Of a stretch of 64,000 nt of DNA, positions 35,836 through 43,111 are shown piece after piece (positions within the stretch are counted from its first letter, which is position 1; each line of letters starts with the position of its first letter). The notes under the pieces are model-generated. The model was not told where the DNA came from and made no database searches. It saw only the letters and a program-made list of their open reading frames with translations. Origin of the DNA: Mycobacterium sp. ENV421 (GTDB lineage Bacteria > Actinomycetota > Actinomycetes > Mycobacteriales > Mycobacteriaceae); the NCBI RefSeq assembly GCF_002887815.1, contig NZ_PDHO01000028.1:1-64000 (forward strand), read 5' to 3'. The translations under genes were made by a program, and so were the position numbers.

Positions 35836-36221
35836 GGTTGGTGCCCGCCTCCGAGCGACAATCCAGTCCGTGTCAGTGTGCTGTGCCACGGTGGCGGCAT
35901 GGCCGACTCGCTACTGCTGCGAGGGACAAATCTTCGCTACGTGCTGACCCGATATCTGCAGCTCAACGGTCCCACGGACTGTTGCCGACTTGGTCGTGGC
36001 GCTCGACGACTGGGGCTTTGCCGTCGCCGGCAGGCCGTCCAAGGCGATCTCGGACGCGCTGCGATGGGAAAGGGTCCACGACCGAGTCCGTCCCCTCGGC
36101 CGCGGACGATATGCGGCCAAGTGGGGGATCCCGCGCGGGACGGAGCACCGCATACATCAGCGGGTCGCGGCGCTGCGGTCGCAAGCCCGACACCTGTCGC
36201 TCGGAGGCGGGCACCAACCCT
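35834..36221. mobile_element. 388-bp element with 27-bp perfect terminal inverted repeats (MITE-like)
   Basis: The 27 bases at 35834-35860 are repeated exactly, as reverse complement, at 36195-36221. The arms are bounded on all sides by mismatches (35833/36222 outside, 35861/36194 inside). The 334 bp between them contain one small, frameshifted winged-helix gene and nothing like a transposase. The left arm includes the last two bases of the flavin-subunit gene; the right arm encodes the end of the small gene. No obvious target-site duplication is present. Mobility is inferred from the repeat structure; the arms are too far apart to be a terminator. Confidence 0.6.
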
Positions 36222-36223
36222 GA
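35899..36223 (+). pseudogene. Frameshifted winged-helix-type small gene
   Basis: ATG 35899 opens MADSLLLRGTNLRYVLTRYL and runs to about 35970; the natural continuation, TVADLVVALDDWGFAVAGRP and then ISDALRW...LGRGRYAAK, lies in the next frame and ends at TGA 36221-36223. One extra base near 35972-35974 (in CCCACGGACTG) explains the shift. Joined, the product would be about 107 residues with a winged helix-turn-helix look (variable helix, GRPSKAISDALRW recognition region, RGRY wing). I recall similar small proteins in other mycobacteria but cannot name a function. Sequencing error or programmed frameshifting are alternatives to a dead gene. Confidence 0.6.
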
Positions 36224-36252
36224 TGCTCATGCCAGAGCTGCCCCGTGGGAGC

Positions 36253-37497
36253 TCAGGCCCCGAGCAGTCCCTTGGCCACGTGGGTGATCTGCACCTCGTT
36301 GCTGCCGGCATAGATCATCAGCGACTTCGCGTCGCGGGCAAGCTGTTCCACCCGGTATTCGGTCATGTACCCGTTACCGCCGAACAGCTGGATCGCTTCC
36401 ATCGCCACATCCGTGGCAGCCTGCGAGCAGTAGTACTTCATCGCCGACGCCTCGGACAGCGAGATCGGCGTGCCGGTCTGCCCGCATTCGATCACCCGGA
36501 ACAACATGTTGCGCACGTTCATTCGCGCCACCTCCATGTTGGCCAGCTTGAGCTGGATCAACTGGAATTGACCGATCTCCTTGCCCCACAACGTGCGTGT
36601 CTTGGCGTAATCGGTGCACAACCGCAGGCATTCCTCGATCACCCCGAGCGCCATCGACACCACACCGATCCGCTCCGCGGCGAAACTCGATCGGGCACTG
36701 TCACGGCCGTCGCCGGACTTGTTCTCCTCGGTCTCGCCCAGCAGCCGGTCGCGACCGAGCCGCACGTTGTTGAAGAACAGCTCACCGGTGCGCGAGCTGT
36801 GGATCCCCATCTTGCGGAACGGCTTCGCCTGAACAAAGCCTTCCATTCCGCGGTCCAACACGAAGGTCAGCACCTTGCGATCCCGCTTGTCGGCGCCGTC
36901 GCCCTCGTCCAGCTTGGCGTACACCACGACGACGTCGGCGTCGGGTCCGTTGGTGATGAACGTCTTCTGTCCGTTGAGGATGTAATCGCCTGACCCATCG
37001 GCGGCACGCACAACATTAGATCTCATGCCGCCGAACGCATCCGAACCCGAATCCGGCTCGGTGATCGCCCATGCACCGATCTTGTCGTAGGTCACCAGCT
37101 CCGGCAGCCAGCGCTCCTGCTGGGCCAGCGTTCCGCGGCTCTGGATCGTCGGGACCGTGAGTCCCAGGCTGACACCCATCCCGGTGACCAGGCCCATGCT
37201 GACCCGGCACAGCTCACTGATCAGGACGAAACCCATTCCGGCCGAGCCACCGTCGCCGAACATGCCACCGCCGCCGCCGGACTTCGACTCGGAGCCGGCC
37301 CGCAGCCGGTCCAGGCGCTTGTCCAGCGACTCGCGCGCCATCTCGGCAATACCGAAGGTGGCGAACAGTTTGCGGATGATGGGGTACGGCTCCATATCGC
37401 CGCTCTCCAGCTCGTCGAGGTGCGGGCGCACCTCTTTGTCGACGAACTCACGGACGGCGTCGCGCACAGCGATATCGACGTCGGACCATTCGATCAT
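36253..37497 (-). CDS. Acyl-CoA dehydrogenase, IVD/LCAD-type active site
   Basis: FAD-dependent dehydrogenase of 414 residues, beta-oxidation or branched-acyl type. FAD and substrate motifs are AWAITEPDSGSDA and GQKTFITNGPDAD; QLFGGNGYMTE is the C-terminal signature. The usual catalytic glutamate position (YEGTN) reads YAGSN (Ala397), while Glu275 in AAERIGVV occupies the alternative helix-G position used by isovaleryl- and long-chain acyl-CoA dehydrogenases, so activity is likely retained. An unusual Gly-rich loop (residues 74-87, GGGGGMFGDGG) interrupts the N-terminal helical domain. 12 bp upstream is the DUF2236 gene on the same strand. Confidence 0.88.
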   Translation of the reverse strand: MIEWSDVDIAVRDAVREFVDKEVRPHLDELESGDMEPYPIIRKLFATFGIAEMARESLDKRLDRLRAGSESKSGGGGGMFGDGGSAGMGFVLISELCRVSMGLVTGMGVSLGLTVPTIQSRGTLAQQERWLPELVTYDKIGAWAITEPDSGSDAFGGMRSNVVRAADGSGDYILNGQKTFITNGPDADVVVVYAKLDEGDGADKRDRKVLTFVLDRGMEGFVQAKPFRKMGIHSSRTGELFFNNVRLGRDRLLGETEENKSGDGRDSARSSFAAERIGVVSMALGVIEECLRLCTDYAKTRTLWGKEIGQFQLIQLKLANMEVARMNVRNMLFRVIECGQTGTPISLSEASAMKYYCSQAATDVAMEAIQLFGGNGYMTEYRVEQLARDAKSLMIYAGSNEVQITHVAKGLLGA

Positions 37498-37509
37498 GGG
37501 TTCTCCGGT

Positions 37510-38532
37510 TCAGGCGGCGGCGGAACGTCCTCGGGCGGGCCGCAAACCGGCGAGTGAGAACGTCGTGTGAACCAGCGACCCCGCACGCGCGACGAGGCTC
37601 TTGGTCCGAGGGACATAGTGCATGGACAGCCCCCGGCGATCTTTAGGGGGTGCCATGAAACCGGGCGCTTCGACCAGCGGCGCGTCCGCGGGAATGTGTC
37701 CCGAGGCGCGCCGGTAGGCCGACAGCGCGCGGGGGTGCAGCCGGATCTCGTCGGGCACCGCCCAGAACGCGACCTCGACCGCCTTGCCGAGTAACCGCAG
37801 CACCACCTCGTCGCCGGGCGTCCAGCGCATTCCGGCCTTCTCGCGGACCACCGGGTCGAACAATCCGGCGGCGATCCACCGCTGGCCGGCCACCATCGGC
37901 TTGAACAACTGATCCCACACCGGAGTCGGCATCAAGACGAACTTCGGCTTCGGGATGCGGATATCGAAGATGTCGAGCGTCGCCCGGTTGATCTCCAATT
38001 CGTCGCGGCACACCCGGTCCCAGTACTCGCAGAAGTCCTCCCAGGTTTCCGGAACCGGCTTCATGCTCATGCCGTACATCGCGTACCACTGCACGTGTTC
38101 GTCGAACAGCTGGCGCTTTTCGGCCTCGGTCAGGCCGCCGCAGAAGTATTCGGCCACCTTCAGGATCAACATGAAGAAGGTGGCGTGCGCCCAGTAGAAC
38201 GTTTCGGGGTCCAGCGCGTGATAGCGCCGGCCCGCGGCGTCGACGCCCTTGATACCGCGGTGGAACCCCTTGATCTGCTCGCCGGTCAGACGGGCTCGGT
38301 CCCCGTCATACACCACGCCCATGATCGGATACACCGACCGGGCGACCCGCTGAAGCGGCTCGCGGTGCAGGATCGAGTGTTCTTCCACTCCGGCGCCCAG
38401 CTGCGGGTACATGTTCTGTAGCGAGCCGATCCACACCCCGAGCATCCCGGTGCGCAGATCGCCGAAGTACTTCCACGTCAGGGAGTCCGGCCCGAGCGGC
38501 TCGGCGCTATTTCCGGTCGACGTTGACCTCAT
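37510..38532 (-). CDS. DUF2236/MpaB-like oxygenase family protein
   Basis: Protein of 340 residues of the DUF2236 family (MpaB, related to latex-clearing oxygenase). Family features are SLTWKYFGDLRTGMLG near the N-terminus, the histidine-bearing YHALDPETFYWAHATFF, and the Trp/Tyr-rich FDEHVQWYAMYGMS and DFCEYWDRV. These proteins probably bind heme through conserved His and act on lipophilic substrates; the role here is unknown. It forms an operon with the acyl-CoA dehydrogenase. ATG 38532 is followed by the divergent cyclase promoter 100 bp away. Confidence 0.8.
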   Translation of the reverse strand: MRSTSTGNSAEPLGPDSLTWKYFGDLRTGMLGVWIGSLQNMYPQLGAGVEEHSILHREPLQRVARSVYPIMGVVYDGDRARLTGEQIKGFHRGIKGVDAAGRRYHALDPETFYWAHATFFMLILKVAEYFCGGLTEAEKRQLFDEHVQWYAMYGMSMKPVPETWEDFCEYWDRVCRDELEINRATLDIFDIRIPKPKFVLMPTPVWDQLFKPMVAGQRWIAAGLFDPVVREKAGMRWTPGDEVVLRLLGKAVEVAFWAVPDEIRLHPRALSAYRRASGHIPADAPLVEAPGFMAPPKDRRGLSMHYVPRTKSLVARAGSLVHTTFSLAGLRPARGRSAAA

Positions 38533-38630
38533 CGCCTAACGATAGAACTGACAACGAGTGTTGTCTACGACGGCGATGAAGCTGTGACCAGTCGTTTGGC
38601 ATAGCGAGACGTCGACCGCGTCACACCTGG

Positions 38631-38659
38631 TTGGCCGCCCGAAAAGCGTTGCCTAGGCT
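38631..38659 (+). promoter_or_regulatory. Promoter for a leaderless cyclase transcript
   Basis: TTGGCC (38631-38636) and TAGGCT (38654-38659) are separated by 17 bp, an ideal housekeeping spacing, and the -10 has the mycobacterial TANNNT form. The start point would be about 38666-38667, on the GTG start codon, giving a leaderless mRNA. Confidence 0.55.
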
Positions 38660-38666
38660 TGATCTT

Positions 38667-39566
38667 GTGGACGTCGAGCCGTTCGACGATCAACCCGATT
38701 CCCTCGTTGACGTCAACCAACTTGTGCGGCCCGGGCGTGGGCCCGCGGCGTGGTGGCACAACACCAATCACAACCCCGGTGTCATCGCCCTCGTTCGTCG
38801 TGCCCGGCGGATGCTGCCCGGCGATCCCGACTTCGGCGACCCGCTGTCCGCGGCGGGCGATGGCGGGGCTCGTGCCGCCGCGCGGGCCGCCGACCGGCTG
38901 TTGCGTGACCGTGAGGCAGCCACCCGCGAGGTGAGCTTGGCCACACTGCAGATCTGGCAGGCGCTCACCGAACGCGTGTCCGGGCGCCCCGCCAACCCTG
39001 AGGTCACGCTGGTCTTCACCGACCTGGTGGGCTTCTCCAGTTGGTCGCTGCAGGCCGGTGACGACGCCACCTTGCGGCTGCTGCGCCGCGTCGCTCAGGT
39101 CGTCGAACCGCCGCTGCTCGACGCCGGCGGCCACATCGTCAAGCGGATGGGCGACGGCATCATGGCCGTCTTCGCCGACCCCGCGACCGCCGTGCGCGCC
39201 ACCATGGCGGCCCGCGAGGCGGTCCGAACAGTCGAGGTGGACGGCTATACGCCGCGTATGCGCGCCGGGATCCACACCGGCAGGCCGCAGCGCATCGGCT
39301 CGGACTGGCTCGGCGTCGACGTCAACATCGCCGCCCGGGTGATGGACCGCGCGACCCGGGGCGGATTGGTCGTATCGGGGGAGACGCTGGAAAGCATCAG
39401 CCCCGACGAACTCGACGCGCTGGGCGTCACGGTCAAGCGGATCAGGCGTCAGGTGTTCGCCCCGCGCGCCACCGGAGTGCCGACCGATCTGGCGATGTAC
39501 CGGCTCAAAACCCGCAGGGATCTGCCAGTCGAGGACGATGGAGACGATCTCGAAGCCCAGGCATAG
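38667..39566 (+). CDS. Class III adenylyl cyclase (Rv1647 type)
   Basis: Cytoplasmic cyclase of about 299 residues making cAMP from ATP. The catalytic domain (about residues 110-270) has the first metal aspartate in VFTDLVGFSSW, the Lys and second aspartate in VKRMGDGIMAVF, and the transition-state Asn/Arg pair in GVDVNIAARVM, so it looks active. The N-terminal 100 residues (LDLVDVEPFDDQPDSLVDVN) form the domain seen in Rv1647, which is reported to be pH-responsive. I choose GTG 38667 over TTG 38631 because TTG is part of the predicted -35. The cAMP-binding stress protein is 27 kb away in the same window. Confidence 0.88.
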   Translation: MDVEPFDDQPDSLVDVNQLVRPGRGPAAWWHNTNHNPGVIALVRRARRMLPGDPDFGDPLSAAGDGGARAAARAADRLLRDREAATREVSLATLQIWQALTERVSGRPANPEVTLVFTDLVGFSSWSLQAGDDATLRLLRRVAQVVEPPLLDAGGHIVKRMGDGIMAVFADPATAVRATMAAREAVRTVEVDGYTPRMRAGIHTGRPQRIGSDWLGVDVNIAARVMDRATRGGLVVSGETLESISPDELDALGVTVKRIRRQVFAPRATGVPTDLAMYRLKTRRDLPVEDDGDDLEAQA

Positions 39567-39569
39567 TGG

Positions 39570-40367
39570 ATGGAGATGGTCGTTTCACTGCTGAGGAGGC
39601 TGGTCCGCCTCCGAGTCACCCTTGGTTACACCGCCGCGCTCGTGGCGGTGGCGGCCATGCTGCTGGCGCTCGGGCCGCACTTCCGTGAACAGGTCATCTG
39701 GCATGCGAGCACCAACCTGCACAATCTCGCGCACGGCCGTCTCGGCACGCTGATCGGCAGCGCGTTCGTCACCGAGACCGGACCCATCTACGTCTGGCTG
39801 CCCGGCTTGTTCGCGATCCTCGGCCTGGCCGAGCTGTTGTGGCACAGCCGCCGGATGGTGGTGGCGTTCGTCGTCGGCCATGTCGGTGCGACGCTGCTGG
39901 TAGCAGCGGGCCTGGCAGGCGCGCTGGCCGCCGGGTTGGCATCGTGGTCGATCGTCAACGCCACTGACGTCGGCATGAGCTACGGGGCCGTCGGTGTCCT
40001 CGGCGCGTTGACCGCGGCGATCCCGCGCCAGTGGCGCGCGGCCTGGACCGGATGGTGGCTGGCGGTCGCGGTCGGTTCGGCCGTCGGAACTTTCGGTGAC
40101 TTCACCAACGTCGGCCACGGCGTGGCACTGGTTCTCGGCATGGTGGTCGGCACCCGATTCGGCCATCCCGCGCAGTGGACCACCGCGCGCTATGCGCTGC
40201 TCGCTGTGGCGGCGGCGTTCGGCTACCTGATCATGGCCAACACCGGGTTGTCGATCCTCACGACATCGACGCTGGGCGTGCTGGGCGCATTGACCGCGGC
40301 GCACGTTTCGCGTCGGCGCGCGGTGCGCCGGGCGTTGATCGTCGCGCCCTCGCCGCAGCCCGCCTAG
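39570..40367 (+). CDS. Rhomboid-like membrane protein
   Basis: Membrane protein of 265 residues with about six hydrophobic segments. Rhomboid-fold cues are TNLHNLAHG, GHVGATLL, DVGMSYGAVGVLGAL (the GxSx serine position) and TNVGHGVALVLGM (the histidine). The serine and histidine suggest an intramembrane protease, but the motif GMSYG departs from the usual GASG, so activity is uncertain. It starts 3 bp after the cyclase stop and is surely co-transcribed, in the place of Rv1648. ATG 39576 is a second possible start. Confidence 0.7.
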   Translation: MEMVVSLLRRLVRLRVTLGYTAALVAVAAMLLALGPHFREQVIWHASTNLHNLAHGRLGTLIGSAFVTETGPIYVWLPGLFAILGLAELLWHSRRMVVAFVVGHVGATLLVAAGLAGALAAGLASWSIVNATDVGMSYGAVGVLGALTAAIPRQWRAAWTGWWLAVAVGSAVGTFGDFTNVGHGVALVLGMVVGTRFGHPAQWTTARYALLAVAAAFGYLIMANTGLSILTTSTLGVLGALTAAHVSRRRAVRRALIVAPSPQPA

Positions 40368-41948
40368 TTAGCGGAATTCCTCGGCGCAGGCCTCGATCCA
40401 GTCCGATCGCCACGACTCCGGTGGATCCTCGAGCAGCTCCCCGGGCATCAACCAGTCGTATATCTCAGCGTAGGTGCGGGTGCGCTGACCCTCGATGCGG
40501 CGGTTGAGCATCGAGGGCTCCAGCTCGTCGAATCCGTTGAGTCCCATGGAGGCGACGATCTGGGCGGCGCTGGCCACCGTCGCGCGTTGGAAGTTGACCA
40601 CCCGCTCGGTCTTGTCGGGAACATAGAGCGCCCGGGCCCTGGCCTTGTCCTGGGTGGTGACACCGGTCGGGCATCTGTTGGTGTTGCACTTCATCGCCTG
40701 AATGCACCCGATCGCGAACATCATCGCTCGGGCGGACATCGTGAAATCCGCACCCTGGCAGATGCGGCTGACGATGTCGACCCCGCTGGCGACCTTGCCC
40801 GAGGCCCCGACCCTGATGTGGCGGCGCAACCCGGTCCCGACCAGGCAGTTGTGCACCAGCATCAGTCCCTCCGTCAGTGGCATGCCGACGTGATCCTCGA
40901 ATTCCTGTGGCGCCGCACCGGTTCCGCCCTCAGAGCCGTCGACGATGATGAAGTCCGGCGTGATCCCGGTGTGCAGCATCGCCTTGCAGATCGACAGGAA
41001 TTCGGTGCGCGCGCCGATGCACAGTTTGAACCCGACCGGCTTACCGCCGGACAGGCTTCGCAGCGTCGCGATGAAATGCAGCATCTCCAGCGGTGTGCTG
41101 AATGCGGTGTGTGCGGGCGGGGACACCACCGTCTGCCCGATCGGCACACCACGGGTGGCGGCGATCTCCGCACTCACCTTGGCGCCGGGCAGCACCCCGC
41201 CGAGGCCGGGCTTGGCGCCCTGGGACAGCTTGATCGAGATCGCTTTCACCGTCGGCAAGGATGCCTTCTCCTCGAACAGTCCGGCGTCGAAGTGGCCGCC
41301 GGCGTCGCGGCAACCGAAATAGCCGGAGCCGATCTCCCAGATCAGATCGCCGCCGTGCTTGAGGTGATAGGGGCTGATGCCGCCCTCGCCGGTGTCGTGG
41401 GCGAATCCGCCGCGGGCGGCGCCGCCGTTGAGAGCCTCGATCGCATTTCCCGACAGCGCACCGAAGCTCATCGCCGAGACGTTCAGCAGCGCGATGTCGT
41501 AGGGCTGCGCGCAGTCCGGACCGCCCAGCCGCACCCGGGGTGGCAGTTCGGACGCGATGTGGGCCCGCAGGGAGTGGCGGAGGAATTCGTAACCCAGTGC
41601 GTTGACGTCCCGTTCGGTGCCGAACGGCTCATCGCTCTTGGTGCCCTTCGCCCGTTCGTAGACCATGTCACGGGTCTCTCGATCGAACGGACTGGCCTCG
41701 GTGTTCGACTCGATGAAGTACTGCCTGATCTCGGGGCGCAGCGCCTCGGCGAGCCAGCGGGCGTGCGCGAGCACCGGGTAAGACCGCAGGAGGGTGTGCC
41801 GGGTCTGCAGCAGGTCCCAGGTGCCCAATGCCGCGATCGCCCCCATCGGCGCGGCGATCAGCCACCACCAGGGGCTGAATGCCAGTGCGAGCCCCGCGGC
41901 GGCCAGTGCCACCACCCACAGGGACGTGACGGCGAGGGCTCTGAGCAT
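40368..41948 (-). CDS. FMN-binding glutamate synthase family protein
   Basis: Protein of 526 residues: one or two N-terminal membrane segments (about 5-42) and a large FMN barrel like the central and FMN domains of glutamate synthase. Visible are MSFGALSGNAIEALNGGA, DTGEGGISPYHLKHGGDLIWEIGSGYFG (phosphate and FMN loops), VDGSEGGTGAAP, and the iron-sulfur cysteines in CIQAMKCNTNRCPTG. It has no glutaminase domain, so it is not a full GltB. These proteins are thought to be membrane-associated oxidoreductases of unknown substrate. It abuts the rhomboid-like gene tail-to-tail and is divergent from pheS. Confidence 0.82.
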   Translation of the reverse strand: MLRALAVTSLWVVALAAAGLALAFSPWWWLIAAPMGAIAALGTWDLLQTRHTLLRSYPVLAHARWLAEALRPEIRQYFIESNTEASPFDRETRDMVYERAKGTKSDEPFGTERDVNALGYEFLRHSLRAHIASELPPRVRLGGPDCAQPYDIALLNVSAMSFGALSGNAIEALNGGAARGGFAHDTGEGGISPYHLKHGGDLIWEIGSGYFGCRDAGGHFDAGLFEEKASLPTVKAISIKLSQGAKPGLGGVLPGAKVSAEIAATRGVPIGQTVVSPPAHTAFSTPLEMLHFIATLRSLSGGKPVGFKLCIGARTEFLSICKAMLHTGITPDFIIVDGSEGGTGAAPQEFEDHVGMPLTEGLMLVHNCLVGTGLRRHIRVGASGKVASGVDIVSRICQGADFTMSARAMMFAIGCIQAMKCNTNRCPTGVTTQDKARARALYVPDKTERVVNFQRATVASAAQIVASMGLNGFDELEPSMLNRRIEGQRTRTYAEIYDWLMPGELLEDPPESWRSDWIEACAEEFR

Positions 41949-41998
41949 CGGGCTCCCTTGAGGGTGAAATGCCTGCGGGGCGTCATTCTGGCATCACC

Positions 41999-42004
41999 TA
42001 TGAT
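41999..42004 (+). promoter_or_regulatory. -10 box of the pheST promoter
   Basis: TATGAT fits the -10 consensus closely and lies 63 bp before the pheS start, in the 119-bp gap to the divergent gltB-like gene. I see no matching -35 at standard spacing and no T-box or attenuator structure in the leader. Confidence 0.45.
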
Positions 42005-42067
42005 CGGCACTTGCGTCACATCCGTGGCGGAAATAAGCCCAGCTGCGAAAAAGGAGTGTCTTGCCGC

Positions 42068-43111
42068 GTGGGTTCCCAACCCGTCGACTTGTCGCAGGAA
42101 TCGCTGACCGAGGCCGTCAGCGCGGCCCGGCACGCCTTCGAAGAGGCGGCTGACCTGGACGCGCTGGCCCGCGCCAAGACCGATCACCTGGGCGACCGCG
42201 CTCCGCTCGCATTGGCCCGTCAGGCGCTGGCGACTCTGCCGAAGGCCGACCGCGCCGAGGCGGGCAAGCTGGTGAACGTCGCCCGCGGCGATGCCCAGCG
42301 GAGCTACGACGAGCGCCTGGCAGTGCTGCGCGCCGAACGCGACGCGGCGGTCCTGGTTGCCGAGGCCATCGACGTCACGCTGCCCTCGGCGCGGCAGCCC
42401 GTCGGGGCGCGGCACCCGATCACCATCCTGGCCGAGCACGTCGCCGACACCTTCGTCGCGATGGGCTGGGAGCTGGCCGAAGGCCCCGAGGTCGAGACCG
42501 AGCAATTCAACTTCGACGCGTTGAACTTTCCGCCCGACCATCCGGCCCGCAGCGAGTCCGACACTTTCCACATCGCTCCGGAGGGGTCGCGCCAGTTGCT
42601 GCGCACCCACACCTCGCCGGTCCAGGTGCGCACGCTGCTCGACCGTGAGCTGCCGGTCTACATCGTGTCGATCGGGCGGACGTTCCGCACCGACGAACTG
42701 GACTCCACCCACACCCCGGTCTTCCATCAGGTCGAGGGGCTCGCCGTCGATCGCGGGCTGACGATGGCCCACCTGCGGGGCACGCTGGACGCGTTCGCCC
42801 GTTCCGAATTCGGCGAGGGCGCCCGCACCCGGATGCGGCCGCACTTCTTCCCGTTCACCGAGCCCTCGGCCGAGGTGGACATCTGGTTCCCGAACAAGAA
42901 GGGCGGCCCCGGCTGGGTCGAGTGGGGTGGTTGCGGCATGGTCAATCCGAACGTGTTGCGCGCCGCGGGTATTGATCCGGAGGTCTACTCGGGCTTCGCA
43001 TTCGGGATGGGCCTCGAACGCACGCTGCAGTTCCGCAACGGCATCCCCGACATGCGCGACATGGTCGAAGGCGACGTGCGGTTCTCGTTGCCGTTCGGGG
43101 TCGGTATCTGA
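42068..43111 (+). CDS. pheS: Phenylalanyl-tRNA synthetase alpha subunit
   Basis: Catalytic subunit of 347 residues of the alpha2-beta2 enzyme that charges tRNA-Phe. After an N-terminal coiled coil (about 1-90) come the class II core motifs: HTSPVQVRTLL, motif 2 GRTFRTDELDSTHTPVFHQVEG (Phe and ATP site), FFPFTEPSAEVD and motif 3 FGMGLERTLQ. GTG 42068 follows AAAGGAG by 11 bases and matches the length of the M. tuberculosis protein (341). The TTG at 42061, closer to the ribosome-binding site, is out of frame. One-base overlap (TGATG) with pheT. Confidence 0.96.
   Translation: MGSQPVDLSQESLTEAVSAARHAFEEAADLDALARAKTDHLGDRAPLALARQALATLPKADRAEAGKLVNVARGDAQRSYDERLAVLRAERDAAVLVAEAIDVTLPSARQPVGARHPITILAEHVADTFVAMGWELAEGPEVETEQFNFDALNFPPDHPARSESDTFHIAPEGSRQLLRTHTSPVQVRTLLDRELPVYIVSIGRTFRTDELDSTHTPVFHQVEGLAVDRGLTMAHLRGTLDAFARSEFGEGARTRMRPHFFPFTEPSAEVDIWFPNKKGGPGWVEWGGCGMVNPNVLRAAGIDPEVYSGFAFGMGLERTLQFRNGIPDMRDMVEGDVRFSLPFGVGI

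Noticed and set aside
35834..36221. A rho-independent terminator formed by the 27-bp inverted arms.
   Set aside because: The arms are 334 bp apart and enclose coding sequence; a terminator hairpin needs a short loop.
42068..42070. TTG 42061 as the pheS start because it lies at ideal distance from AAAGGAG.
   Set aside because: It is out of frame with pheS; GTG 42068 is in frame and gives the expected length.
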